The position numbers and the translations under genes were made by a program. The notes beneath the pieces are model-generated. The model did not search any database and had not been told where the DNA came from. It saw only the letters and a program-made list of their open reading frames with translations. This document shows, in pieces, positions 55,954 through 64,000 of a stretch of 64,000 bases of DNA. The stretch comes from Streptomyces thinghirensis (GTDB taxonomy: Bacteria > Actinomycetota > Actinomycetia > Streptomycetales > Streptomycetaceae), in the NCBI GenBank assembly GCA_021502835.1, contig JAKFGP010000025.1, positions 124,001 to 188,000 of the forward strand. Reading direction: 5' to 3'. Each line of letters opens with the position of its first letter. Position 1 is the first letter of the stretch.

Positions 55954-56731
55954 CTACACGTCCAGGTCCACCACGACCGGCGCGTGGTCCGAGGCGCCCT
56001 TGCCCTTGCGCTCCTCGCGGTCGACGTAGAGTCGGTGACCGCCTTGGCGAAGGGCTCGTTGCCGTACACCAGGTCGATGCGCATGCCGCGGTTCTTGGGG
56101 AAGCAGAGCTGGCGGTAGTCCCAGTAGGTGAAGGGGTGGTCGTACTTGAGCGGGCGCGGGACCACGTCGGACAGGCCGGCGCCGCGCAGGGAGGCGAGAG
56201 GCGGCTCGCTCGGCGGGCGTGACGTGGGTGGAGTCATCGAAGGCGGCGCGGTCGTAGACGTCGTCGTCGGTCGGGGCGACGTTGTAATCGCCCATCACCG
56301 CGAACGGCGGCTGCCGGTCGCGTCGCCCTCGACGGCCGCGCGGAGCGCCTCGAGCCACTGGAGCTTGTAGGCGTAGTGGGGGTGCTCCACCTCACGGCCG
56401 TTGGGCACGTACACCGACCAGACGCGGACCGGGCCGCAGGTGGCGGAGATCGCGCGGGGCTCCTGTGCGCCGTCGTAGCCGGGATCGCCGGGCAGTCCCT
56501 TGACCACGTCGTCCAGGCGACGCGGGAGAGCACCGCCACGCCGTTCCACCGGCCGGTGGCGTGCACGGCCGCCTCGTAGCCCCTCTCGCGCAGCTCGTCG
56601 AAGGGGAACTGGTCCTCGGCGACCTTGGCCTCCTGGAGGCAGAGCACGTCGGTGCCGCTGCTCTCCAGCCAGGCGAGCAGCCTCGGCAGGCGGGCGGTGA
56701 TCGAGTTCACGTTCCAGGTCGCGATGCGCAT
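55954..56731 (-). CDS. xth: Exodeoxyribonuclease III / AP endonuclease
   Basis: ATG 56731: MRIATWNVNSITARLPRLLA, WLESSGTDVLCLQEAKVAED (catalytic Glu of LQEAK), QFPFDELRERGYEAAVHATG, RWNGVAVLSR, VRVWSVYVPNGREVEHPHYA, YKLQWLEALRAAVEGDATG, FAVMGDYNVAPTDDDVYDRA (GDYN), LKYDHPFTYWDYRQLCFPKN, RGMRIDLVYGNEPFAKAVTD and ASDHAPVVVDLDV (SDH motif) at 55954. About 260 aa, full XthA length. Base-excision repair. Two or three indels, around 56560, 56330 and 56200. Confidence 0.93.
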
Positions 56732-56797
56732 GTCCCACAACCTACCGGGCGGTACTATGACAACCCCGTCCCGCCCGGGATCGTCACCGGTCGGGGC

Positions 56798-57430
56798 TCA
56801 CACGCGCGCGGAGTCCCCCGGGGTGAGCCGCCGGTGCTCGGCGCCGCCCAGCTCGCCGATCTGGCGGTCGTAGATCGGCCGGGCGAGGTCGGTGAGGAGG
56901 GCGTCGTGGATGTCGTAGGCGCGTTGCGGCTTCACCTCACGGACGTAGTCGATGACCTCGGAGATCTTGTTCCACGGCGCCATGACCGGGAGCATCAAGC
57001 GTCTCCACCGGGTGGTCGGGGACGGTGAGGGCGTCGCCGGGGTGGAAGACCTTGCCGCCCTCGACGAGGAAGCCCACGTTGGTGACGCGGGGGATGTCCG
57101 GGTGGATCACCGCGTGCAGCTCGCCGTGGACCTGCACGTCGAATCCCGGCGGTAGAAGGTGTCGCCGTGGCCGACGGTGTGCCGCGGCCCGGGAACGCCG
57201 CCGAGATCCGCTCCCGCGACCGACTTCAGCGTCCAGATCTCGGCGGCCGGGTTGTTCTCCATCGCGGCGCGCGCCGCAGCTCGTCGAAGTGGTCGGGGTG
57301 CTCGTGGGTGACGAGGATCGCGTCCCGGCGCCGAGGGCGGCGTCCTCCTCGCTGAATCCGCCGGGGTCCAGGACGAGCGTCCGCCCGTCCTTCAGGCGGA
57401 CGCAGGCATGCGACTTCTGGTGAGCTTCAT
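56798..57430 (-). CDS. Metallo-beta-lactamase-fold hydrolase (UlaG-like)
   Basis: ATG 57430. Frames: MKLT, KSHACVRLKDGRTLVLDPGG, FSEEDA, AILVTHEHPDHFDEL (the THxHxDH metal site), TVGHGDTF, QVHGELHAVIHPDIPRVTNV, GFLVEGGKVFHPGDALTVPD (third metal-site Asp), PVMAPWNKISEVIDYVREVK and PQRAYDIHDALLTDLARPIY, ending RRLTPGDSARV at 56798. About 210 aa. This is the compact actinomycete UlaG/MBL group of unknown substrate. It is tail-to-head with xth on the same strand. Three to four indels. Confidence 0.85.
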
Positions 57431-57476
57431 GACTCCATCCTGCCGCCGCGCGAGCCGGCCCGCGGCCGGGCAGGAC

Positions 57477-58837
57477 TCACTCGGGCGGCGTGGTCTCCTC
57501 CCCGGATCACCTGCTGCGCCACCCGGAAGGCGCCGTTCGCGGCCGGTACGCCGCAGTAGACGCGGCCGCCTGGAGTAGTACTTCCTTGATCTCGCCCGGG
57601 TGAGGCCGTTGCGCAGGGCGGCCCGGAGGTGGGGCGCGAGTTCCTCCAGTGTGGCCGCCGGCGACGAGGGCGGTGAGGCGACGGCTACGGGTGCGCCGGT
57701 CCAGGCCGGGCCGGTCCCAGACCTCGCCCCACGCGTACCGGGGTGAGGAACTCCTGGAAGATCCCCGAGAACTCGTCCGCCTGCGCCAGCGCCTGGTCGA
57801 CGTGCGCGTCACCGAGCACTTCGCGGCGCGCCTTGAGCCCTGCCTCGTACGGGTCGGGCCGTCCCTGTGCCGGGACCTGCGGGCGGACGGCGGCCGGGGC
57901 GATCTCGGCGATGGGCCCGGCCGACTGCGGCGGCGGGGCCATGGCCGGCTGGACGGGGGCGGCCGAGGGCGCCAGGGCGCGGGCCGCCGGGGGGCGACGG
58001 GTGCGGTCACGTGGGCGGCCGGGACGGCGATCTGGCCCGTGGACGCGTCGTGGCCGGTCTGCCAGGCGGTGGTGAAGTGCCGCACCAGCAGGTCGGTGAC
58101 GGCCAGCGGGCTGCTCGACCGGGACCAGGTGGGAGGCGCCGGGGACGACGGCGAGACGGGCGTCCGGGATGCCGGCGACCAGGGTGCGGGCCTCGGCGGG
58201 GCCGGTGACCTGGTCGTCGGAGCCGACCAGGACCAGGGTCGGCACGCCGACCTGCCCGAGCTCGCCACGCACGTCGAACGCGGCGAGCGCTTCGCAGGCG
58301 GCGATGTAGCAGCCGGGGTCGGTGGTCCGCACCATCTGCACGGCCCACTCGGTGATCGCGGGCTGCGCGGCGGCGAACCCTCCCGTGAACCACCGCTCCG
58401 GCGAGTTGCGCGCGATGGGGTCCAGCCCGTTCGTACGGACGATCACACCACGCTGGCGGAACTCGTCCGCCGTCCCGGAAGCGCGGCGAGGCGGCGATCA
58501 GCGCGAGGAGAAGCGAGGCGTTCGGGGATGGCGCAGCGCCAGCTCGATGCCGACGGCGCCGCCGAAGGCACAGCCCGCGTAGCCGAAACGCTGCACGCCG
58601 AGTCCGTCGAGTGTGGCCAGCAGACGCGTGGTGAGCTCGGCGACGGAGCCCCCCGGGTGGGCGGCGGCGCCGCCGTGTCCCGGCAGGTCGAAGCGGAAGA
58701 CCCTCCACTGCTGCGCCAACTCGGGCACCTGCCGGTCCCACATGTGCCATGTGGTACCCAGTGAGGGACCGAGGATCAGACCGGGGCCTCTTCCGGCCCG
58801 TCAAAGCGGTATTGCAGGGTGTTCGACGGTGTCTCAC
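57477..58837 (-). CDS. Fused alpha/beta-hydrolase (PcaD-like) and carboxymuconolactone decarboxylase (PcaC-like)
   Basis: N-terminal alpha/beta-hydrolase: WDRQVPELAQQWRVFRFDLP, GHGGAAAHPGGSVAELTTRL, FGYAGCAFGGAVGIELALRH, VIVRTNGLDPIARNSPERWF, TTDPGCYIAACEALAAFDVR, LVLVGSDDQVTGPAEARTLV (acid Asp) and VVPGASHLVPVEQPAAVTDL (His). The elbow reads G-C-A-F-G, so the usual Ser is Ala. An Ala/Pro linker (57930-58020) follows. The C-terminal CMD domain contains LKARREVLGDAHVDQALAQA, DEFSGIFQEFLTRYAWGEVW, DRPGLDRRTRS and EIKEVLLQAAVYCGVPAANG, ending EETTPPE at TGA 57477. About 450 aa, the PcaL arrangement of the beta-ketoadipate pathway, but no other pca gene is next to it. Confidence 0.85.
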
Positions 58838-58862
58838 CTCACGCCCCAGACCCTCTCACGTA

Positions 58863-59786
58863 TCACAAAATCTCACACAGCCGGGGGAAGCTGGCTGGCT
58901 CGATGCATCCGCGGCTCGACTTGTCGAGCACTGCCGACAGCGCCTCACCGATCGAGCCTGAACCTCCAGCCTGTACGGGCCCCCGTGCTACAGCGTGTCC
59001 TGCTGGCCGCGCTCGCGCCCGGTCCACGCGTGGGACGTGCTGCTTCGTCACCGGAACAGCCACCAGCCGTTCCGAGTTTGCAGCAAAGCGTGTGGCGCCG
59101 TGCCGAAGGTCGGGACGACAGTGTCCAGCGGCCCGGCCGAGGATCTCTCCCGTATGTCGGGCCAGTCGCTGCGGTCGCTGTCCCGTGCGCGGAGCAGGTC
59201 GAGGATGCGGCGACGCCCGGCCCGTGCATGGGTCTGAACAGTGCTGGCGAGAAGGGTACGCGACGCGGCACGCACAGCCGCCTCGGCACCGTGTAGGGCC
59301 TTCGACAACTCCCTGTCGTCGATGGAGGCCACATGACTGTGCAGGTCACGCCAGTCGGCCTCGGCGGCGGCGAAGCAGGCGAGCGCGAGGCACTCTGCGA
59401 CGCGATCACCGTCGTACGCACCGAGGCCGTGCATGCACAGAAAACGGGTGCGTACGCGGCGCCGAGGAACCACGCGCGTGCGAGGCGGCCCGCCTTCTCC
59501 TCCACCTCTGTCGGCTGCGTCGGCCCATTGAGCACCTGGTGCAGTTCGGTTACGGCAACACCGAGCTGCCTGGCGTGCCTCGCGGGCCTCACCGGCCTGG
59601 CGCAGCTGCGTTCCGTGGTTGCGATATGTGCGAGAGCGTCCCGGGCACGGGAGAGCTGGTCGGCCGACACGTCGACCTCCACGGCGACGGTGGCCACGTT
59701 GGGCGAGGGGATCGGCCATGGTCCGCAAGAGGTTCTCGGCGAGTCCGGAGAACGCCTCGACCCCGGGTGCCGTTCAGCCGGGACAC
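58863..59786 (-). CDS. Hypothetical helical protein
   Basis: Joined frames: GVEAFSGLAENLLRTMADPL, VATVAVEVDVSADQLSRARD, ALAHIATTE, RQLGVAVTELHQVLNGPTQP, TEVEEKAGRLARAWFLGAAY, APVFCMHGLGAYDGDRVAEC, LALACFAAAEADWRDLHSHV, ASIDDRELSKALHGAEAAVR and SRTLLASTVQTHARAGRRRI. Mostly alpha-helical and soluble, possibly the TPR-like C-terminal region seen in some actinomycete regulators. No family can be named. Start about 59786 (GTG), stop 58863. Three or more frame breaks. Confidence 0.4.
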
Positions 59787-59924
59787 ATGCGGTCGGTGCC
59801 GACGAACGTCCGGTTCCGCGCTGACGTGCGGTGATCCGTTCCAGCAGTTCGATCCAGCATGGACCGGATCGTAGAAGGCCGCCCGATCGCGGTGAGCGGG
59901 AACCGACAAGCCGGCCCCTGTCAG

Positions 59925-60250
59925 CACGCGCTGGTAGCGGAGCTCAGTGAGCGCGATCCCGTCGTAGACATCGTCCCGAGCCGCACCATCAGCCTGGTAG
60001 CCGGCCTGCTCGTAGCGCCGGCCTTCGTTGGTTGTCGCACAACACCCAAAAAGCCGATGTCTTTAATCCCCTCCCTTCATTCGAGCATGAGCATCGCCCA
60101 GGAGTCCGGCCGATGCCCTGGCCGATCAAACCTGGCGAGATGGACAGGGCGTAGACCTCACCCACCCGTTCCAGGCCGGGTATCTCACCTCGATACGGCC
60201 CGAAGCAGACCCACCCCACGGGCCACGGTCACCGAGCGCCACAAGGCTCG
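59925..60250 (-). pseudogene. GNAT acetyltransferase fragment
   Basis: Reads WVCFGPYRGEIPGLERVGEV, YALSISPGLIGQGIG (a GNAT acetyl-CoA loop, with GQGIG corresponding to Q/RxxGxG/A), LKTSAFWVLCDNQRR and, in another frame, RYEQAGYQADGAARDDVYDG and IALTELRYQR. The beta4-beta5 core and C-terminal half of GNAT are clear, but the first 50-60 residues of the fold are not found upstream of 60250. Probably a 5'-truncated gene, in addition to indels. Confidence 0.55.
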
Positions 60251-60904
60251 AGGCTTTTGTCCGGGTTGAGAAAACACCTGCCGCCGTTGACCGGCATCGC
60301 CTTCCACCGTCCTGGCATCCAGATTACGTCTGGAACAACGCCGGCGTACGCCCCCTGCCATCCTCGGACCGGATCGTCGAAACGGCCTCAACATCGGCCT
60401 CCGGCATCTCCCCGGACATGCAAAATCGCGCCACCGTAGTACCCCAGAAACCGGAGAACGAACTTGCTTAACCCCGCCGCGGGCGCCCCCTTCGCCCGAG
60501 AACGCCTCCTGACGAACGATCTCTCTGCGACACCTGCCTACGACCGACGAGTATGCAGAGAATCGGTCAAACTGCCTTGAACTGCGACTTCGCCGGCGAA
60601 GCTCACTAACCCCCACATTCACCCCGGAGGTCCCCGAGCGTTTGGTCGCAGAACCTTCACCAACTCGCCAAAAAAAACCCGGAGGGAGCAGGTCTTCCAC
60701 GATGCGCCGTAAAGCGCAAAAACTGGACGGCGCGCTTATCACTCCCGTGCACCGAGCCGTTTAACAAAGCGTCCACCACGCCGGGGCTCCAGCTCGGCCG
60801 CGCTGTACCCCGCCGTTGTCCACAAGCTCACCGAAAGACGTAACAAAACTGGGAAGCTCCAAAACGGAACGCGCACAGCGCGCCGTTTAAAACCCTCGCT
60901 CACC
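60251..60904. other. Degenerate, gene-poor stretch
   Basis: Base composition is more balanced than elsewhere, with A-runs (for example near 60670). No frame gives a recognisable protein on either strand. It lies between the GNAT fragment and the IS630 remnant and is probably decayed mobile or accessory DNA. Confidence 0.4.
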
Positions 60905-61150
60905 GGGAAAATGCCGGTGCGCGCTAGCTTGCGGTCGGCCAGGGCAGCAAGCACCCCTGCCGGCCGCCAATCGGCCGCGCCAGCGGCGCACGGGTGTCCC
61001 ATGCAGGTGGGTTTCGCGGCGATCCGGGCGTTGCCGCGACCTCGTGCCGCCAGGAGCACCATCGTCGCCACCCCTGGCGTCCCTGGGGCGGCCTTGCGGC
61101 CGTAGGCCACGGCTTTTAGTTGGGGGCGCTCGGAAGCGGTCAGCTCCCCG
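60905..61150 (-). mobile_element. IS630-type transposase remnant (N-terminal HTH)
   Basis: Minus-strand frames give ELTASERPQLKAVAYGRKAA, VLLAARGRGNARIAA, HLHGTPVRRWRGRLAAG and LAALADRKLARTGIFP. This follows the IS630 N-terminal plan: LxxxERxxL near the start, VLLAAxGxSNxxIA, the second HTH VxRWRxRF and GLAxLADRxRSGRPPxF. The catalytic DDE part is missing and frames are scrambled, so it is inactive. Confidence 0.5.
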
Positions 61151-61303
61151 GGCACGGCAGAGCACACGGGCATGGAAGGAGCAGCCGCCCATCTCTCGGG
61201 GCGGTGAACGGCGGGACAGCGCCGGCTTCCCTCACCGGCGCACCCCTCAAGTCCCCGGTAACCAAGGTGTACCCCATGTCGTCCTCCAAAAACCCCTTGG
61301 AGG

Positions 61304-61715
61304 TCAGCGGGTAATCTCACCGTCGCGGTACTCCGCGTGGGGGGCGAGGGGCGTGATCACGTCGATCAGGACACCGCCGGGGATCGGCCACGAAAAAATA
61401 CCTTGCCCGAAGTTCCCATGCGCAGTTCAAAGAAGGGGTGCAAACCTTCCCGGGTGTCCCGCCCCTTTTATTCCGCGTCCCCGTCCTCCCCCTCCAATTG
61501 AGCAGAAGGCCCTGGGCGGACCCAGCTCTGTGGGAAACCGCCGGGGGGCCGTGGTTGTTGGGGGTGTGTTCGCCCCGGCATTTCCCGGCTGGCGCAGGCT
61601 GATCGTACCAGTCGGCTCTTAACGTCGTCTCCCACCCCAGCAGCCGGGTGTAGAAGTCGTGGGACTCTCGCAGCTCAACCGTGCCGATCACGGATAGAAG
61701 CCGGCCAGCTTTCAT
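61304..61715 (-). CDS. VOC (glyoxalase/bleomycin-resistance fold) protein
   Basis: ATG 61715 preceded by AAAGGAG. Begins MKAGRLLSVIGTVELRESHD, FYTRLLGWETTLRADWYDQ: a typical VOC beta-alpha-beta module (V-x-D/E-x-x-x-S-x-x-F-Y-x-x-L-L-G-W-E). The centre (61380-61590) is heavily scrambled. The C-terminus recovers RYFFVADPGGVLIDVITPLA and EYRDGEITR at TGA 61304. About 130 aa. Divergent from a TetR gene across a 46-bp palindrome, the arrangement of a substrate-inducible regulator/VOC pair. Substrate unknown; the scrambled middle could be error or real decay. Confidence 0.65.
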
Positions 61716-61731
61716 ACCCGAACTCCTTTCA

Positions 61732-61777
61732 CATACCATCAGTATGCGAATGACGCTATTCGCATACCTTCGGTATG
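61732..61777. promoter_or_regulatory. 46-bp compound palindrome, TetR operator
   Basis: CATACCATCAGTATG (61732-61746) and CATACCTTCGGTATG (61763-61777) are each inverted repeats (CATAC-N5-GTATG). They are separated by CGAAT-GACGCT-ATTCG, itself an inverted repeat. The element lies in the 65 bp between the divergent VOC and TetR starts and covers the space where both promoters must be. Confidence 0.75.
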
Positions 61778-61780
61778 TCA

Positions 61781-62405
61781 ATGAGTGCGATGCGAGCACG
61801 GCATCCGGGCACAGCAGGAAAGTGGGAGCAGACCAGGCAGAGGCTGCTGCGGGAGAGCAGGCGCTTGTTCTCAGGCAGCGGCTACGGCGCGGTGGGCCTG
61901 GGGAAATCGTCCAGGCAGCCGAAGTGACCAAGGGGCGCTCTATCACCACTTCACCGGCAAGGCGGACCTCTTCCGCGCCGTCCTGGAAGAGATGCAGCAG
62001 GGAAGTGGGCAGACGCGCGCGGCCGCGCGGCCAACGCTCACGACGATCCCTGGACCCAACCCCGACCGCTGGCTGCCAGGGAGTTCCTCACCGCGACCAC
62101 CGATCCGGACATCCAACGCGTCCATGCTGGTCGACGGGCCTGCCGTACTGGGATGGAGCCAATGGCGGGCGTTTGTGGACGAACCGCCGTCGGCCCGCCA
62201 CCTCGCCCGACGTTGTCCTCCTCCCTCATCGACGCAAGGATCATCGCCGCCCCGCAGCCAGTCGCACCACTGGTCCACCTGCTGTCGAGCTTTAATGAAC
62301 GAGGCCGCCCCAGGTTCGCATCCTCCTCCTTCCGACCCCGAAGACCTGGACCACACCAAAGCCGCGCTGACGCAACTGCTGCAGGCTGCGAGCCGGTTGA
62401 CGTGA
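61781..62405 (+). CDS. TetR-family transcriptional regulator
   Basis: ATG 61781 (MSAMRARHPGTAGKWEQTRQ) then RLLRESRRLFSGSGYGAVGL, a helix-turn-helix GEIVQAAEVTKGALYHHFTG and KADLFRAVLEEMQQ (the TetR signature YHHFxxKxxLF). The ligand domain reads FLTATTDPDIQRVMLVDGPA, VLGWSQWRA and LDHTKAALTQLLQ. About 205 aa, ending near TGA 62405. The start lies 3 bp from the operator, so the mRNA may be nearly leaderless and self-repressed. Four or five indels. Confidence 0.8.
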
Positions 62406-62921
62406 TGACCACGCAACAGGGCGCAATCGCCCGCTACCGACCCCACGCACACCACACGCCCAGTGCTCGTCAACCCCCGAAGAACTTCCGGAGCCGACCA
62501 CTCCAGTGCTCCTCCGCGTGAGCCTGCCGGTGCGCCTCACCCGCGTTTCGCTTGCACGCACCGCCTGAGCCACGCCCACGGTTGGATCCTCGTCCAGGCG
62601 ACCGCCCGAGCAAGCGATCAGATGCGGGACACGGCAAACGGTGCCCGGTGCCGGTTCGTCCAGGGCTGGGTTCCAGGCGATGTCAGCCGCTGTCCAATCT
62701 CGCTGCCAGCGGCGGTTCTCGGCGGGACGAGGTGCGCGGGGATCGGCCGTCGGGTTCGAGGAGGACGCCGACCTGGTGTACGTGCGGCGGACATGCAGTT
62801 TAAAATTGTATCCGGCCATTGTTTGATTTGAGCCGCCCGCTCCGTTCACATGCGCAGGCACTTCGCAAACGCGAGTAGATGCCCGTAGCTGCCGAGCGGC
62901 CCACCCGGTTCCAGCCTGCAT
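62406..62921. other. Unassigned stretch
   Basis: Open frames on both strands (minus 62292-62921; plus 62463-62831) lack family resemblance and have the arginine-rich composition of shadow frames. Nothing supportable is seen. Confidence 0.3.
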
Positions 62922-63416
62922 ATGGGCAATCTCGTCGGACGAGCTGGAATCGCTCTATCAACGCTCACCGACCAGGTGGCCACCAGTGAATCCCGACGAA
63001 CTGCGCGCCGACATCCAGCCGCCTCAGCGAACGGACGAGGTACGGGACGCATCGCGACGCTCACAGAGCAGGTGATCTCGCTTCGGGAGGCCGAGTACCG
63101 GCATCGGAGCGTGGCACCGGGATACAGGAACGTTGCCGAGATCGTGGAGCGGGTCCACGCCGGCGTCGAAAGCCCGGCTAATGGCCGTCTCCCGGCACCG
63201 CCGAGGACGCCTCCGCCGACCTTCGAGCAGGCGCAGGAACTGCTCGTCCCGTTACGTGACGGAGCTGGCGAACCGGGGTGCGCTGGCGGTGCGCTTCCCC
63301 CACCCGACGGGTTTCCTTCACCCCGGCACATCGCGGGACGTCCCAGCACAAAACCGCCACCCGCCGGGACGAAGCGGAAGTCGATGCAGTCATTGCCAGG
63401 AGAGCGAGCCCGGTGA
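62922..63416 (+). CDS. Hypothetical protein with coiled-coil segment
   Basis: Frame-joined reading ELRADIQ, ERTDEVRD, RIATLTEQVISLREAEYRHR, SVAPGYRNVAEIVERVHAGV, ESPANGRLPAPPRTPPPTFE and QAQELLVPLRD. The middle has heptad-like spacing (LTEQVISLREAEYRHR), followed by a proline-rich linker. ATG 62922 is the best start but a slip follows. No known family; natural-looking composition supports a real gene over a shadow. Confidence 0.35.
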   Translation: MGNLVGRAGIALSTLTDQVATSESRRTARRHPAASANGRGTGRIATLTEQVISLREAEYRHRSVAPGYRNVAEIVERVHAGVESPANGRLPAPPRTPPPTFEQAQELLVPLRDGAGEPGCAGGALPPPDGFPSPRHIAGRPSTKPPPAGTKRKSMQSLPGERAR

Positions 63417-63864
63417 GTTCATCACAGTCCCGCGCACATTCGTGCCATGGAACGGAACAGGGGAGCGTGGAGGACGCCGCAAGAGCGCTGGATTTTCGCG
63501 AGCGAAGGTACGAGCTGATCCGCAGGGGCGTCTCCTGCCGCAAGCTGCATCGGGACGAAGTCACGTCGTCACGGCGTCCCTGCTCCGCGTGCTCGAAAGC
63601 GGGAACCGAGTACAACGATGCCTGCACCTGACGCCATCGGCGCCTTGAGCCAGTGTCGATGAGGCCCCTGCCAAACACTCTGCGGGCCTTACCGTCTCAC
63701 TGACGCTCCCGACCGCGGGGTCCGGTCGGCGCCGGCTGGCCAGCGCCATGTGTCCGGCGCGGCACTGGCCACTGTGTGAGTCGCTCAGTGCATCACATGC
63801 CGACCTCGTGACGGCGACAGTGAGCGAAACCTGCTTTTGACGGACACCCTACCGGTGGGCGGGG
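63417..63864. other. Unassigned stretch next to IS3 element
   Basis: A plus-strand segment ARALDFRERRYELIRRGVS (63478-63540) looks protein-like but leads nowhere recognisable. The last 100 bp should contain the right end of the IS3 element; I could not identify its terminal inverted repeat with confidence. Confidence 0.3.
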
Positions 63865-64000
63865 TCAGGCTGCGAGTGCGGCCTCGTATTCGGCGGACTG
63901 TGATAGCCGAGGCTGCTGTGCAGGCGGTGCAAGTTGTACCACCCCTCGATGAAATCGAAGATCGCGGTGTGGCGGGTGGCCCGGCCGGGCCAGGAGACGG
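63865..64000 (-). mobile_element. IS3-family transposase (OrfB) C-terminus, runs off the window
   Basis: The minus strand reads SWPGRATRHTAIFDFIEGWY, NLHRLHSSLGYHSPPEYEAA and LAA with TGA at 63865. FDFIExxYNxxRxHSSLGYxSPxEYE is the invariant end of the IS3-family DDE integrase core. Its catalytic Asp/Glu residues lie outside the window. Apparently intact over the visible part apart from a possible slip at RATRHTAI. Confidence 0.85.

Overview
The window is actinobacterial chromosome, almost certainly Streptomyces. It has very high G+C, actinomycete-type gene families throughout (macro domain, PucR, LplA, ClpC-type ATPase, GH49 dextranase, lipobox solute-binding proteins), GTGA/ATGA gene overlaps and leaderless-looking promoters. 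One caveat governs everything: most genes are broken by one or more single-base indels, even conserved single-function genes, often at G/C runs. The same protein can be followed through two or three frames. I read this as sequence or assembly error rather than mass gene decay. Each gene below is therefore given as one feature spanning its reconstructed extent, and start and stop positions are approximate where a frame change lies close to them.

Layout. 0-0.6 kb: end of a secreted DUF1906 (Rv2525c-like) protein. 0.9-5.1 kb: MacB/FtsX-type ABC exporter with its adaptor and a lipoprotein. 5.2-11.6 kb: small secreted protein, macro-domain protein, phytoene-desaturase-like oxidoreductase, inositol-monophosphatase family protein and a gamma-glutamyltransferase. 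12.1-19.3 kb: a ferric-siderophore operon on the minus strand (AraC regulator, iron box, FepB-, FepD-, FepG- and FepC-like importer, EntS-like MFS exporter, DM13 protein). 19.4-25.0 kb: lipoate ligase, two-component system, AhpD-like protein, methyltransferase, secreted DUF3558-like protein.

25.0-33.9 kb is a reductive pyrimidine/hydantoin catabolism locus in two minus-strand units. One unit is beta-ureidopropionase 1, dihydropyrimidinase, F420/flavin LLM oxidoreductase and NCS1 permease. The other is beta-ureidopropionase 2, class III aminotransferase and PucR regulator. A 12-bp direct repeat between them is a candidate PucR operator. 34.0-41.2 kb: helical hypothetical protein, a divergent XRE/methionine-aminopeptidase pair with symmetric operators over both -10 boxes, a ClpC-like ATPase and a secreted gamma-glutamyltransferase.

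41.3-54.3 kb is accessory. A truncated membrane gene abuts a transposase-like fragment, followed by an AA10 LPMO between two DoxX proteins. Then comes what looks like a complete dextran-utilisation system: secreted GH49 dextranase with a ricin-type lectin domain, ROK repressor, GH13 glucosidase with the Val marker of alpha-1,6 specificity, and a binding protein plus two permeases lacking a dedicated ATPase. A degraded PfkB kinase follows. 55.9-58.8 kb: exodeoxyribonuclease III, metallo-beta-lactamase-fold protein and a fused PcaD/PcaC-like protein. 58.9-64 kb is degenerate and mobile: acetyltransferase fragment, IS630 remnant, VOC/TetR divergent pair around an elaborate palindrome, and an IS3 transposase running off the right edge.
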